Shown here one piece after another: positions 29,641 to 37,945 of a stretch of 64,000 nt of DNA; position 1 is the stretch's first letter, and each line of letters opens with the position of its first letter. Both the position numbers and the translations under genes were made by a program. Source of the stretch: Gemmatimonas groenlandica (GTDB taxonomy: Bacteria > Gemmatimonadota > Gemmatimonadetes > Gemmatimonadales > Gemmatimonadaceae); assembly GCF_013004105.1 (NCBI RefSeq), contig NZ_CP053085.1:3658001-3722000 (forward strand). The letters are read 5' to 3'. The notes beneath the pieces were generated by a model that saw only the letters and a program-made list of their open reading frames with translations, ran no database searches and had not been told where the DNA came from.

Positions 29641-31039
29641 TGGATCGGAGAGTTTCCAACATGCCCCGGACCTTCAACACCCGGTCGGCAAAACCGGGTT
29701 CTCCCCCCATATCTTCCGCCACCCGATCGAGCGAATGGATCACTGTGGAGTGATCGCGTCCGCCGAAGGCGTTGCCGATTTCGACCAGCTGAAGGGCCAA
29801 GAGCTCCCGACAGAGGTACATCGCCACCTGGCGCGGGGTCGTGAGCTGCTTGGTGCGGGTTTTCGAGCGCAACCCGTCGGGGGTGACGCCCCACTCGCGT
29901 GAGACCACCTGCTGAATGGTGGCCACCGTGATCGTGGTGGGCGGGATATCGGGGAAATCCGACGTCGTCGCGCCCTTGAGCTTGTCGCGGAGTGCTTCGC
30001 GCGCGAGCTCGATGGAGATCTCACGGTGCTTGAGTGAGGCGTAGGCCAGGAGCTTGATGATGGAGCCTTCGAGCTCGCGGACCGACGACTTCACATGCTG
30101 GGCGATGAACTCGATGACCTCGTCGGGGATGGTGAGCTCGAGATGGTCGAGGCTCGCCTTCTTGCGGAGGATCGCGATCCGGTGCTCGAGATCGGGGGAG
30201 TCGACATTGGCGACCATGCCCCATTCGAAGCGGGAGACGAGGCGGGACTCGAGTCCGGGGATCTCCTTGGGTGGCCGATCGGAGGTGAGGACGATCTGAC
30301 GACCGGCCTCATAGATGGCATTGAACGTGTGGAAGAATTCCTCCTGCGTGGATTCCTTCCCCTTCAGGAACTGGACGTCGTCGACCAGCAGCAGGTCGAT
30401 TTCCCGGAAGCGGCGACGGAAATCACCCATCTGTCCGGTCTGGATGGCGTTGACGAACTCATTGGTGAACTGCTCGGTCCCGACGAAGGCGAGGCGCAGC
30501 GTGGGGGTACGTTTGAGCAGCTCGTGAGCGATGCCCTGCATGAGGTGCGTCTTGCCCAGCCCCGTCTCTCCATAGATGAAGAGCGGGTTGTACACCTTGC
30601 CCGGCGCCTGCGCGGCGGCCTGGGCGGCGGCAGCGGCGACGTCGTTCGATTTGCCGATGACGAACTGGTCGAACGTGTATCGAGGGTTCAGTGGCGCCGA
30701 CAAGCGTTGTTGGTGCGCTGTTAGTGGCGCGACAACAGGGGCTGGTGGCGGCTGGACGAACATGTCCATCTGCACCCGACCCATGCGCTCTTCGGCTACC
30801 TTGAAGCGAACCTTCATGGGGTGTCCGAGGGCGACGGCGGCGAAGCTGGTCAGCAGATCGGCGTGTTTGGACTCGTTCCAGTCTGCCGAGAACTGGTCGG
30901 GGGCGCCGATAAGGAGGGTGTCGCCTTCCACGCCGAGGGCGTCGGTGGGCTCGAGCCAGGTGCGGTACGTCTGCTCCGGGAGGACCTGCCGGGCGCGTTG
31001 GCGCAGGCGATCCCAGGTTTCAGCAGGCGTAAGGGACAT
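29621..31039 (-). CDS. dnaA: Chromosomal replication initiator protein DnaA
   Basis: A 472-residue initiator from ATG 31039; the frame is open further upstream, but MSLTPAETWDRLRQRARQVL is the family N-terminus (domain I). Domain III holds Walker A GETGLGKTHL near 158 and Walker B LLLVDDVQFL near 218. Domain IV carries the DnaA-box-binding signature GGRDHSTVIHSLDRV near 425. The region upstream of the ATG has the antisense of a Shine-Dalgarno sequence rather than the sequence itself, so initiation may be weak. It is divergent from rpmH. Confidence 0.97.
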   Translation of the reverse strand: MSLTPAETWDRLRQRARQVLPEQTYRTWLEPTDALGVEGDTLLIGAPDQFSADWNESKHADLLTSFAAVALGHPMKVRFKVAEERMGRVQMDMFVQPPPAPVVAPLTAHQQRLSAPLNPRYTFDQFVIGKSNDVAAAAAQAAAQAPGKVYNPLFIYGETGLGKTHLMQGIAHELLKRTPTLRLAFVGTEQFTNEFVNAIQTGQMGDFRRRFREIDLLLVDDVQFLKGKESTQEEFFHTFNAIYEAGRQIVLTSDRPPKEIPGLESRLVSRFEWGMVANVDSPDLEHRIAILRKKASLDHLELTIPDEVIEFIAQHVKSSVRELEGSIIKLLAYASLKHREISIELAREALRDKLKGATTSDFPDIPPTTITVATIQQVVSREWGVTPDGLRSKTRTKQLTTPRQVAMYLCRELLALQLVEIGNAFGGRDHSTVIHSLDRVAEDMGGEPGFADRVLKVRGMLETLRSTGQLGT

Positions 31040-31363
31040 GACAGGAGGTCGGGGTTCGGGCGGCCCCGGCCGTGGGCGAGAATCGAACGAGAAGCAGGCG
31101 GGGGCGGCGAAGGTTACGCTCGCGTGTGGATAAGTCAATCGCGTCAGCGACGTGACACCAGTATCGCATTCGTGAGCGCAAGCAAGTTCGCGCGTCGTTG
31201 AGCGGGCGCAGGCAAATCGTTGTCGCGGGTGTACTTGGCGGGCTTGACCTCAAGCCAGTCCCGCGAGTATTTTCTGAGGCTGCCACCTACCGTGATCACT
31301 TGCGGGCCGTGGCGACTCTCATCGAATCACTGCGTTTTACACCGCGTTACCTCGAGCACTTAT
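31040..31363. other. dnaA-rpmH divergent region, candidate origin segment
   Basis: This 324-base gap holds no gene. It contains one exact DnaA-box consensus, TGTGGATAA (31125-31133; TTATCCACA on the other strand), and must contain the divergent promoters of dnaA and rpmH. Strand bias of genes switches across this point. I see only one perfect box, so assigning oriC here rather than to the dnaA-dnaN gap is inference; the single box could instead serve dnaA autoregulation. Confidence 0.5.
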
Positions 31364-31528
31364 ATGGGCAAGCCCACGTATCGTCCGCGCAACACCAAGC
31401 GAGTCCGCAAGCACGGCTTCCGTGCGCGTATGGAGACGAAGTGGGGCCGTGAGGTACTCGCCCGTCGCCGCCGCAAGGGCCGCAAGGTGTTGACCGTCCA
31501 GATCCCGTCGAAGTACGCCGGCGCCTGA
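31364..31528 (+). CDS. rpmH: 50S ribosomal protein L34
   Basis: A 54-residue, very basic protein. [18 protein letters not shown] and [14 protein letters not shown] are the L34 signature. The N-terminal [11 protein letters not shown] replaces the usual MKRTYQPS, and the C-terminus has a short extension (QIPSKYAGA). The ATG at 31364 fits the family start. It heads the rpmH-rnpA-yidD-yidC-mnmE cluster conserved in many bacteria. Confidence 0.96.
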   Translation: MGKPTYRPRNTKRVRKHGFRARMETKWGREVLARRRRKGRKVLTVQIPSKYAGA

Positions 31529-31538
31529 TTCCCGGTCG

Positions 31539-31868
31539 TTCCCGCGCGAGCAGCGACTGACGCGCGGGGCCGATCTCGAGCGGGTTCGACACGAAGGGAA
31601 GCGAGTGCGCACCGCCTCAATGGATGTGCGCGCTCTGTCTTCCCTTCTTGGCGTTCCCCGGGTGGGCTTCGTGATCCCCAAGTACAAGCACTCGGGGGTC
31701 GACCGTAACCGGCTGAAACGCCGGCTTCGCGAACTCATCCGCGTGGACGTGTTGTCCGAGCTTCCGCCCATGGACCTCGTGTTCAAGGTGCTTCCGGTGG
31801 CGTATACCAGAAACTTCGATACGCTCCGCGCCGAAGTGTTGCAGGCCGTGCGGAAGATCGCGCGGTGA
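31539..31868 (+). CDS. rnpA: Ribonuclease P protein component, start codon unresolved
   Basis: The core VGFVIPKYKHSGVDRNRLKRRLRELIR is the RnpA RNA-binding signature (RNR motif). Family-like sequence FPREQRLTRGADLERVRHEG is encoded from 31539, directly after rpmH, yet this frame has no ATG, GTG or TTG between the stop at 31491 and GTG 31605. Starting at 31605 would give only 87 residues and lose the conserved first helix. Possible explanations are a rare start codon, +1 frameshifting from rpmH at its TGA (31526-31528), or a one-base sequence error. The coordinates begin where homology begins, not at a proven start. Confidence 0.88.
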   Translation, partial: FPREQRLTRGADLERVRHEGKRVRTASMDVRALSSLLGVPRVGFVIPKYKHSGVDRNRLKRRLRELIRVDVLSELPPMDLVFKVLPVAYTRNFDTLRAEVLQAVRKIAR

Positions 31869-31884
31869 CTCCAACTTTCCTGCC

Positions 31885-32097
31885 GTGATCGCGAAGCTGT
31901 TCATTCTGGTGGTGCGCGGGTACCAGCTCACGCTGTCGCCCATCTTCGGGGGCGCCTGCCGCTATTATCCTTCGTGTTCTGCGTACGCGATCGAGGCGCT
32001 GGAGCGTCACGGTGCGGCACGTGGAGGATGGATGGCTCTGCGCCGTATCGGGCGCTGTCATCCGTTCCGGCCCGGCGGATTCGATCCGGTGCCCTGA
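31885..32097 (+). CDS. yidD: Membrane protein insertion efficiency factor YidD
   Basis: A 70-residue protein starting at GTG 31885. The signature YQLTLSPIFGGACRYYPSCS, followed by YAIEALERHGAARGGWMALRR and RCHPFRPGGFDPVP, is the full YidD/Haemolysin-related domain with its conserved cysteines. It assists YidC-dependent insertion of membrane proteins at the inner face of the cytoplasmic membrane. It sits in its usual place between rnpA and yidC. Confidence 0.96.
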   Translation: MIAKLFILVVRGYQLTLSPIFGGACRYYPSCSAYAIEALERHGAARGGWMALRRIGRCHPFRPGGFDPVP

Positions 32098-32116
32098 GCG
32101 CTTCCCTATAAAGACC

Positions 32117-33841
32117 ATGGAACCACGTCGCATCGCCCTCGCCGTCGTCCTGATGGCGGCGGTCCTGATTCTGACGCCGATCCTCTTCCCGTCGCCGGTC
32201 CCGGCGCCTGGAAGCAAGACCGCGGTAACAGACTCCCTGCGCCTCGCCGATTCGGCGACGGTCGCCAGCACCGGCTCCAGCACCAATCCTGTCGTCGCGG
32301 ATTCCGCGACGGTGGCCGCCGGTGGCACGGCGCCCGGCATGAGCGCCCTGCCCGACTCGCTCAACGCCGCTCCGAAGCCGGTCGTCTTGCCGGTCGACAC
32401 TGCCGTGGTGACCACCACGCCGGCGGTCTTCCGCACCACGAACCGCGGCGCGGCGCTGATCGGCGTCGAGATGCAGCAGTATCTCGCGCTCTCCAACAAG
32501 GGCCGCACCAAGGGTGGCCCGGTAGAGCTCGCGAAAGCGGGCGACCGGTTGCTCAGCTTCCGCTTGGTGACGCCCGGTGACACCGTCGCGCTCAATACGC
32601 AGATGTTCACCACGACGCGCACCGAAGAGAACGGCCGCGCGGTCGTGCGCTACGACGCCACCGTCGGCGCGCGCGCGATCACGATCGCGTACTCGTTCCT
32701 TCCGGACAGCTACCGCGTGAACGTGTCGGCGGTCGTGAAAGGCGCGCCCGAGAACAGCTTCCTGCTGATCGACATGCCGCCCGGCTTCCGCTCGTCGGAA
32801 TCAGACACGACCGAAGATCAGTCGCATCTCGCGTACGCCTACAAGCTCGACCAGCAAAACGCAAAGGGTGTCGCTTTCCGCTCGCTTGATCCGGGTGAGC
32901 GTCGCATCGAGACCGGCCCGATCAACTGGACGGTGGCCAAGAACAAGTACTTCCTGCTTGGCGTGCTGGCCCCAAAGGGCGTGCCCGGATTCGCCGAGGT
33001 GAATTTCACGGGTGGCGTGCGGGTGGCGAAGGCCGCCACGCGCAGTGAAGCCACCATCGTGGCCTCGCTCAAGAGCGGTGCGGTGGCGTTCGAGGTGTAC
33101 GCCGGTCCGCAGGAGTTCAAGCGGTTGGTGGCGATCGGGCGTTCGTTCGAAACGTCGAACCCGTACGGCGGTTGGTTGCAGGGTGTCGTGCAGCCGTTCG
33201 CCACGATGGTCATTCGCCTGCTGCTGTGGATGAAGTCGACGCTTGGGCTCTCGTACGGCTGGATTCTGGTGGTGTTCGGCGTGGCGGTGCGTCTCATTCT
33301 CTGGCCGTTGAACCAGAAGGCGATGCGCAGTTCGATGCAGATGCAGCGCATTCAGCCGCACCTGGCCGAAATCCAGACCAAATACAAGGGCGATCCGACC
33401 AAGCTGCAGGCGGAAATGATGCGCGTATACAAGGAGCACGGCATGTCGCCGTTCAGCTCCCTGTCGGGCTGTCTGCCGATGCTGATCCCGTTGCCGGTGT
33501 TCTTCGCGCTCTTCTTCGTGTTTCAGAACACGATCGAATTCCGCGGTGTGTCGTTCCTGTGGTTCCCCGACATCTCGCTCAAGGATCCGTTCTTCGTGCT
33601 GCCGGTGCTCGTGGCCATCACGGCGATGGGCCTGTCGTACATCGGCATGCGCGGCATGAAGGCGAACGAGCAGCAGAAGATGATGATGTATCTGATGCCC
33701 GCCATGATGATGGTGATCTTCTTCAACATGGCCTCGGGTCTCAACCTCTATTACTTCGTGCAGAACCTCGCGTCGTTGCCGCAGCAGTGGCTGATCTCGC
33801 AGGAGCGCACGAAGGCGCAGCCACCGGTCGTGCGGGGATAA
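32117..33841 (+). CDS. yidC: Membrane protein insertase YidC
   Basis: A 574-residue insertase. From ATG 32117 it begins with a hydrophobic anchor (RIALAVVLMAAVLILTPILF), followed by a large periplasmic beta domain (about 60-365), the Gram-negative type. The conserved C-terminal core has five helices, including SYGWILVVFGVAVRLILWPL, the cytoplasmic loop MQRIQPHLAEIQTKYKGD, and SPFSSLSGCLPMLIPLPVFF. The frame is open upstream through yidD, but the anchor fixes the start. It inserts proteins alone or with SecYEG. Confidence 0.96.
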   Translation: MEPRRIALAVVLMAAVLILTPILFPSPVPAPGSKTAVTDSLRLADSATVASTGSSTNPVVADSATVAAGGTAPGMSALPDSLNAAPKPVVLPVDTAVVTTTPAVFRTTNRGAALIGVEMQQYLALSNKGRTKGGPVELAKAGDRLLSFRLVTPGDTVALNTQMFTTTRTEENGRAVVRYDATVGARAITIAYSFLPDSYRVNVSAVVKGAPENSFLLIDMPPGFRSSESDTTEDQSHLAYAYKLDQQNAKGVAFRSLDPGERRIETGPINWTVAKNKYFLLGVLAPKGVPGFAEVNFTGGVRVAKAATRSEATIVASLKSGAVAFEVYAGPQEFKRLVAIGRSFETSNPYGGWLQGVVQPFATMVIRLLLWMKSTLGLSYGWILVVFGVAVRLILWPLNQKAMRSSMQMQRIQPHLAEIQTKYKGDPTKLQAEMMRVYKEHGMSPFSSLSGCLPMLIPLPVFFALFFVFQNTIEFRGVSFLWFPDISLKDPFFVLPVLVAITAMGLSYIGMRGMKANEQQKMMMYLMPAMMMVIFFNMASGLNLYYFVQNLASLPQQWLISQERTKAQPPVVRG

Positions 33842-33845
33842 CGAC

Positions 33846-35207
33846 GTGGTGACGGCCCGCCAGCTGCCTGGTGGTGACGACACGATCGTCGCCCTTGCCA
33901 CGGCCGCTGGACGCGGCGCGATCGCCGTCATTCGGTTGTCAGGGGCGCGAGCGATCGATATCGCTCGCGCCCTTGGCGCATCTGCCCTGCAGCCACGACA
34001 CGCCACCCGGGTCGCGCTGCAACACCCGAACGGCGACCCACTCGACGATGCGGTGATCACCTGGTACGCCGCGCCGCGCTCCTACACGGGCGACGATGTC
34101 GTGGAGATTTCCACGCATGGTGGGCACGTCGTACCGGCGCTGGTCCTGGCCGCCTGCGTGGCGGCCGGGGCGCGACCGGCGACCCCGGGTGAATTCACGC
34201 GCCGCGCGGTGCTGAATGGCCGCATGGACCTGGTGCAGGCCGAAGCGGTGGCCGATCTGATCGATGCGCGCACCACCGCCATGCACCGTCAGGCGCTGTC
34301 GCAGCTCGATGGTGGGCTTTCGCGACGCCTACTTGCGTTGCGCGACGACGTGATTCATCTCGAAGCGCTGATCGCCTACGACATCGACTTCCCTGAGGAA
34401 GACGATGGACCGATCGCCCCCGCCCGGATAAAAAATGCGGCGGAGTCGCTGCGCGACGCCTTGCGCGCGCTGATGCACACCGCCCCGCAAGCCGCCGTGC
34501 TGCGCGATGGCGTGCTGGTGGTGATTGCCGGCCCCCCGAACGCCGGCAAATCGTCGCTGTTCAACGCGCTCCTGGGAGAGTCCCGCGCCCTGGTGACGCC
34601 GATCGCCGGCACGACGCGCGATGCGATCGAAGCCGTGCTCGATCGCGCGCCGCTCCCGCTGCGCTTCGTGGACACCGCCGGCCTCCGTGACACCGCCGAC
34701 GAAATCGAACGACTCGGCATCGAAGTGAGCACACGCTATCTCGCTCAGGCGCAGGTCGTGCTGGCCTGCGGCGCGAGTGCTGGGGATATCGCGGCGACGT
34801 GTGAGGCGATCGCCACGCGCACGAGTGGCACGGTGATTCCGGTGCACACGAAGGCAGATCTCGATGCGTCGGGCGCCGATGGACCGGGGCTGCAAGTCAG
34901 CGCCGAGACGGGGCAGGGGCTGCGCGCCTTGCTGTACGCGATAGATCGAGCGGCGGTCGCGAATGCGGTGGGGCTACCGACCAGCGATGATGTGATGGTA
35001 ACGCGCGAGCGTCATCGCGCCGGACTGGCGGCCGCACACGATGAGCTGTGCGAATTTCTGCTCGCCTGGGAAAGTGGTGCATTGCCGGCGCCGGTGGCTG
35101 CGGTGCATCTCTACGCGGCGCGCGAGTCGCTGTCGGATCTCATCGGCATCGTCGATACCGAGGATGTGCTGGATCGGGTGTTCCGCGAATTCTGCATCGG
35201 GAAGTAG
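33846..35207 (+). CDS. mnmE: tRNA modification GTPase MnmE
   Basis: A 453-residue protein starting at GTG 33846. The N-terminal folate-binding domain begins DDTIVALATAAGRGAIAVIR. The G domain lies inside the helical domain: P-loop GPPNAGKSSLFNALL near 228, G3 DTAGLRDT near 275, and a G4-like TKAD. The C-terminus FREFCIGK carries the essential cysteine motif. With MnmG it makes cmnm5U34 in tRNA. It follows yidC by four bases, and the usual jag gene between them is absent. Confidence 0.96.
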   Translation: MVTARQLPGGDDTIVALATAAGRGAIAVIRLSGARAIDIARALGASALQPRHATRVALQHPNGDPLDDAVITWYAAPRSYTGDDVVEISTHGGHVVPALVLAACVAAGARPATPGEFTRRAVLNGRMDLVQAEAVADLIDARTTAMHRQALSQLDGGLSRRLLALRDDVIHLEALIAYDIDFPEEDDGPIAPARIKNAAESLRDALRALMHTAPQAAVLRDGVLVVIAGPPNAGKSSLFNALLGESRALVTPIAGTTRDAIEAVLDRAPLPLRFVDTAGLRDTADEIERLGIEVSTRYLAQAQVVLACGASAGDIAATCEAIATRTSGTVIPVHTKADLDASGADGPGLQVSAETGQGLRALLYAIDRAAVANAVGLPTSDDVMVTRERHRAGLAAAHDELCEFLLAWESGALPAPVAAVHLYAARESLSDLIGIVDTEDVLDRVFREFCIGK

Positions 35208-35211
35208 GAAC

Positions 35212-35365
35212 GGCAACTGCGACTGCAACTGCCAGAACACGGAGACCACTGATTTTCGCAGAACCAACACAGATAAGCAAAGAGCGCTCTTTGCTTATCT
35301 GTGTCAGTTTCCGTTTGATCTGTGGTCTCCGTGTTCTGGCTGTGGCAGTTGCAGTTCGCCGTTAG
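35212..35365. repeat. Long imperfect palindrome after mnmE
   Basis: An inverted repeat centred at 35285/35286 (AGAGC|GCTCT). The inner arms ACACAGATAAGCAAAGAGC and complement are perfect over 19 bases. The outer arms carry CTGCAACTGCC and AGAACACGGAGACCAC on the left and their complements on the right, where a 6-base insertion separates them. The total length is about 150 bases. It lies between convergent genes and may terminate both, but it is far longer than a terminator needs and resembles a miniature inverted-repeat element. Confidence 0.75.
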
Positions 35366-35384
35366 CGAACCGTCAGCACAAACG

Positions 35385-36341
35385 TCACCCGACGATCGTG
35401 AGCCTCGGGCGCTCCATCACCGGTTCGTTCACGGTGGCGAGTTCGTGGACGCTGGCGCGGGTGGCCCAGGCGTAGCCGCGGGCGGAGATGGCGGCTTCCA
35501 CCATGCGGGCGCCGAGGAAGTAGCCGGCGCGTTCGGGCAGGACCGTGCGCTCCACGGTGCGGGCTTCGTCGCTCATACCGCCGGAGAGGTAGCGGAGGCG
35601 CAGGCCGAGGGCCGCGCGATCGCCGTCACTGACGAGGGCACGATGGAGCACCGGCTCGACCTCGCGCACGCGGGCGTACTGCTTCCGCGCGAACCCGAAG
35701 TATTCCCACGCGGCGTGTCCCGGGCTGACGGCGCGGGACACGTGCACGGCGAGTCCTTCATTCACTAGCAACTCGCGCAGCGAAGCCTGACGGCCCGTTT
35801 CCCAGTACGAGTAATAGCCACCGGCGTCTTCCACGAAGCCGCGCATGTCGCTGCGGCTCGAGGGAGACGTGTAGCGCACCACGTGCGTGAGTTCGTGCGC
35901 AAGCCAGAGCGGAATCAACTCGGGATCGAGACCGAGTCCCTGCGTGTCCGGATTGGCGACACCGGTGAAGTGCTCGAGGCAGACGAAGGCGACACCGCGT
36001 CCGTTGACGACCAGCTCTCCCGCATTCGCCGCGCCCACGCCGACCATGAGCACGACATCGTAGGGGACATCGATGTCGAGCAGGGTGCGGACCTTCTCCT
36101 CCGCCTGGCGTGCGAGCGCGACCACGTCGGTGCGCGAGAGGAGCGTGAGCAGGTCATCGCGATTCGCGTTGATCGTGGACTGCACGACCTCGTCGAAATG
36201 CGGCCCTGAGGGCTCGAGGACATAGTTGTCCCAGTAGGCCGTCAGCAGCGCCTTGTGGCGCTCGAAATAGGCAAGGTACGCCGACACCCGATCGTCGGCT
36301 TCGAGTACGGCGAGAAAATCCGGTACCAGATTGATCAACAT
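35385..36341 (-). CDS. Predicted Zn-dependent protease-like protein (DUF2268-like)
   Basis: A 318-residue soluble protein. HELTHVVRY near residue 147 is a gluzincin HExxH motif, and NEGLAVHVSRAVSPGH, about 45 residues later, supplies the downstream glutamate, as in DUF2268/DUF5700-type proteins. I start it at ATG 36341 (MLINLVPDFLAVLEADDRV); the frame is open upstream, but that part is Arg/Ser-rich and unlike protein. No signal peptide is visible. The substrate is unknown. Confidence 0.75.
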   Translation of the reverse strand: MLINLVPDFLAVLEADDRVSAYLAYFERHKALLTAYWDNYVLEPSGPHFDEVVQSTINANRDDLLTLLSRTDVVALARQAEEKVRTLLDIDVPYDVVLMVGVGAANAGELVVNGRGVAFVCLEHFTGVANPDTQGLGLDPELIPLWLAHELTHVVRYTSPSSRSDMRGFVEDAGGYYSYWETGRQASLRELLVNEGLAVHVSRAVSPGHAAWEYFGFARKQYARVREVEPVLHRALVSDGDRAALGLRLRYLSGGMSDEARTVERTVLPERAGYFLGARMVEAAISARGYAWATRASVHELATVNEPVMERPRLTIVG

Positions 36342-36523
36342 CAACGACCCGGGAACGGGAGACCGACGCGATCGAGAGCTACGAGCACTAATCGCCGAAC
36401 AAGTCGCGAGAAGATAGCCGCGATTTCGGGGCCGTACAAGCTCGCCGCGCCGAATCCGGGGGTTCGTGTTCAACTCTGAGGCAGTCGGTGCCGAGACTGA
36501 AGGATGTCCCCTGACGCCGTGCC

Positions 36524-37177
36524 ATGACCACGCTCCATCTCATCGAACTGACCTGCCCCGTCTGCGAGACGCTGTTTCGCTCGCAGACGGTCGTTGCCAC
36601 CAATGCCTTTGGTGGTAAACGCACCGATTTCCACGAACGCGCGGCCGGCATGCAGCCGTTGCCGTACTTCGTCCATCTTTGCACACACTGCGGCTATGCC
36701 GGTGTGCAGCGGGACTTCGGCGAAGACGCACACCCCGACGAGATGTTGCGCGCGTTGGTGTGGAGCGAACTGGCGCCGTCGCTGACATCACAGTTGCCGT
36801 CGGGCTCTCTCAAGTACGAGCACGCCGCCAAAGTCGCGGAGTGGCAGGAGAGCGATCCGCGGTATCTCGCCGATCTCTATCTGCGGGCCGCCTGGTGCTG
36901 CGTGGACGAAAGCGACACCGAGGCCGAGCGGTACTTCCGGCGGAAGGCCGCCTGGCGTTTCGCCGACGCCCTTGAGGCGTTCGACGGGGTGCCGATGGAA
37001 GAGCGGGCCGTGATCACGTATCTCATCGGCGAACTATGGCGGCGGATCGGCGACGATACGCAGGCGCAGCAGTGGTTCGAGCGAGTGGCGGACGAAGTCA
37101 CCGAACCGATCGCGCAGTCATGGGTGCTCGAAGCGGCCGATCAGCAGCGCACCGAGCCGCGCGAGTGGTTTGGTTGA
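36524..37177 (+). CDS. DUF2225-like protein with two CxxC zinc pairs and helical repeats
   Basis: A 217-residue protein. The N-terminus holds CPVC (residues 11-14) and CTHCGYAG (about 53-60), a probable structural zinc site, as in DUF2225 proteins. The rest is helical and TPR-like (YLADLYLRAAWCCVDESD, AERYFRRKAAWRFADALE, YLIGELWRRIGDDTQAQQWF). Function is unknown. It is followed by a G-rich palindrome shared with upp on the other strand. Confidence 0.8.
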   Translation: MTTLHLIELTCPVCETLFRSQTVVATNAFGGKRTDFHERAAGMQPLPYFVHLCTHCGYAGVQRDFGEDAHPDEMLRALVWSELAPSLTSQLPSGSLKYEHAAKVAEWQESDPRYLADLYLRAAWCCVDESDTEAERYFRRKAAWRFADALEAFDGVPMEERAVITYLIGELWRRIGDDTQAQQWFERVADEVTEPIAQSWVLEAADQQRTEPREWFG

Positions 37178-37185
37178 TAACAGCG

Positions 37186-37242
37186 AAGTAAGGGGTCGAG
37201 AGTAAGGCGTACGGCCCTACTCCATACCCCCTACTCCCTACT
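37186..37242. repeat. G-rich imperfect palindrome between convergent genes
   Basis: The gap between the DUF2225-like gene and upp is an imperfect inverted repeat whose right arm reads CTACTCCATACCCCCTACTC. The same words occur in the repeat at 3742-3824, 33 kb away, so this is a dispersed family rather than one terminator. Confidence 0.5.
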
Positions 37243-37892
37243 CAGCGCGTACCAAACAGCCGGTCGCCTGCATCACCAAGTCCCGGCAGGATGTAGCCGT
37301 GCTCGTTGAGTTCGCGGTCGAGCGCGGCGGTGAGGATCGGCACGTCGGGATGTTCGCGGGCCAGTCGCTCGACGCCCTCCGGTGCGGCCACGAGACACAG
37401 AAAGCGAATGCGTGTCGCTCCCGCGCGCTTCAGTGACGAAACGGCGGCGGCGGCACTGCCGCCGGTGGCCAGCATCGGATCGAGCAGCAGGAAATCCCGC
37501 TCACTCACATCGCCCGGCACCTTGAAGTAGTAGTCGACCGGCTCGAGCGTATCGTGATCGCGGTAGAGGCCGATGTGTCCAACGCGCGCTGACGGCATCA
37601 AGCGCAGGATACCTTCGACCATGCCGAGTCCGGCGCGCAGAATAGGGACGAGCGTGAGTTTTTTACCGCGCACCGACCACCCGTGCGTGGTTTCGAGCGG
37701 GGTATCGACCGGCACCGACTCCAACGCCAGATCGCGCGTGGCTTCATAGGCCATCAACATGGCGATCTCGTCCACCAGCTCCTTGAACTGCTTCGTCGGC
37801 GTCGCGCGGTCGCGCAACAGCGTGATCTTGTGACGGACCAATGGGTGGTCGACGATGCTGAGCGTGGGGAACGTGCGCGGCGAGGTGGGCAT
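37242..37892 (-). CDS. upp: Uracil phosphoribosyltransferase
   Basis: A 216-residue UPRTase (uracil + PRPP to UMP, salvage). Family segments: [39 protein letters not shown], the PRPP loop [17 protein letters not shown], and the C-terminal [17 protein letters not shown], which binds uracil. I use ATG 37892; the frame is open far upstream, but that sequence is Arg/Pro-rich noise and overlaps the divergent gene's start. Confidence 0.96.
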   Translation of the reverse strand: MPTSPRTFPTLSIVDHPLVRHKITLLRDRATPTKQFKELVDEIAMLMAYEATRDLALESVPVDTPLETTHGWSVRGKKLTLVPILRAGLGMVEGILRLMPSARVGHIGLYRDHDTLEPVDYYFKVPGDVSERDFLLLDPMLATGGSAAAAVSSLKRAGATRIRFLCLVAAPEGVERLAREHPDVPILTAALDRELNEHGYILPGLGDAGDRLFGTR

Positions 37893-37945
37893 AGGCACGA
37901 AGGTAGCCGTTCTTCGTGGCCTCCCGGTAGTATCCGCAGAACTCC

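Noticed and set aside
31605-31868. rnpA as an 87-residue protein starting at GTG 31605
   Set aside because: This start would delete the conserved N-terminal segment that is encoded in frame upstream, so I report the longer extent with an unresolved start.
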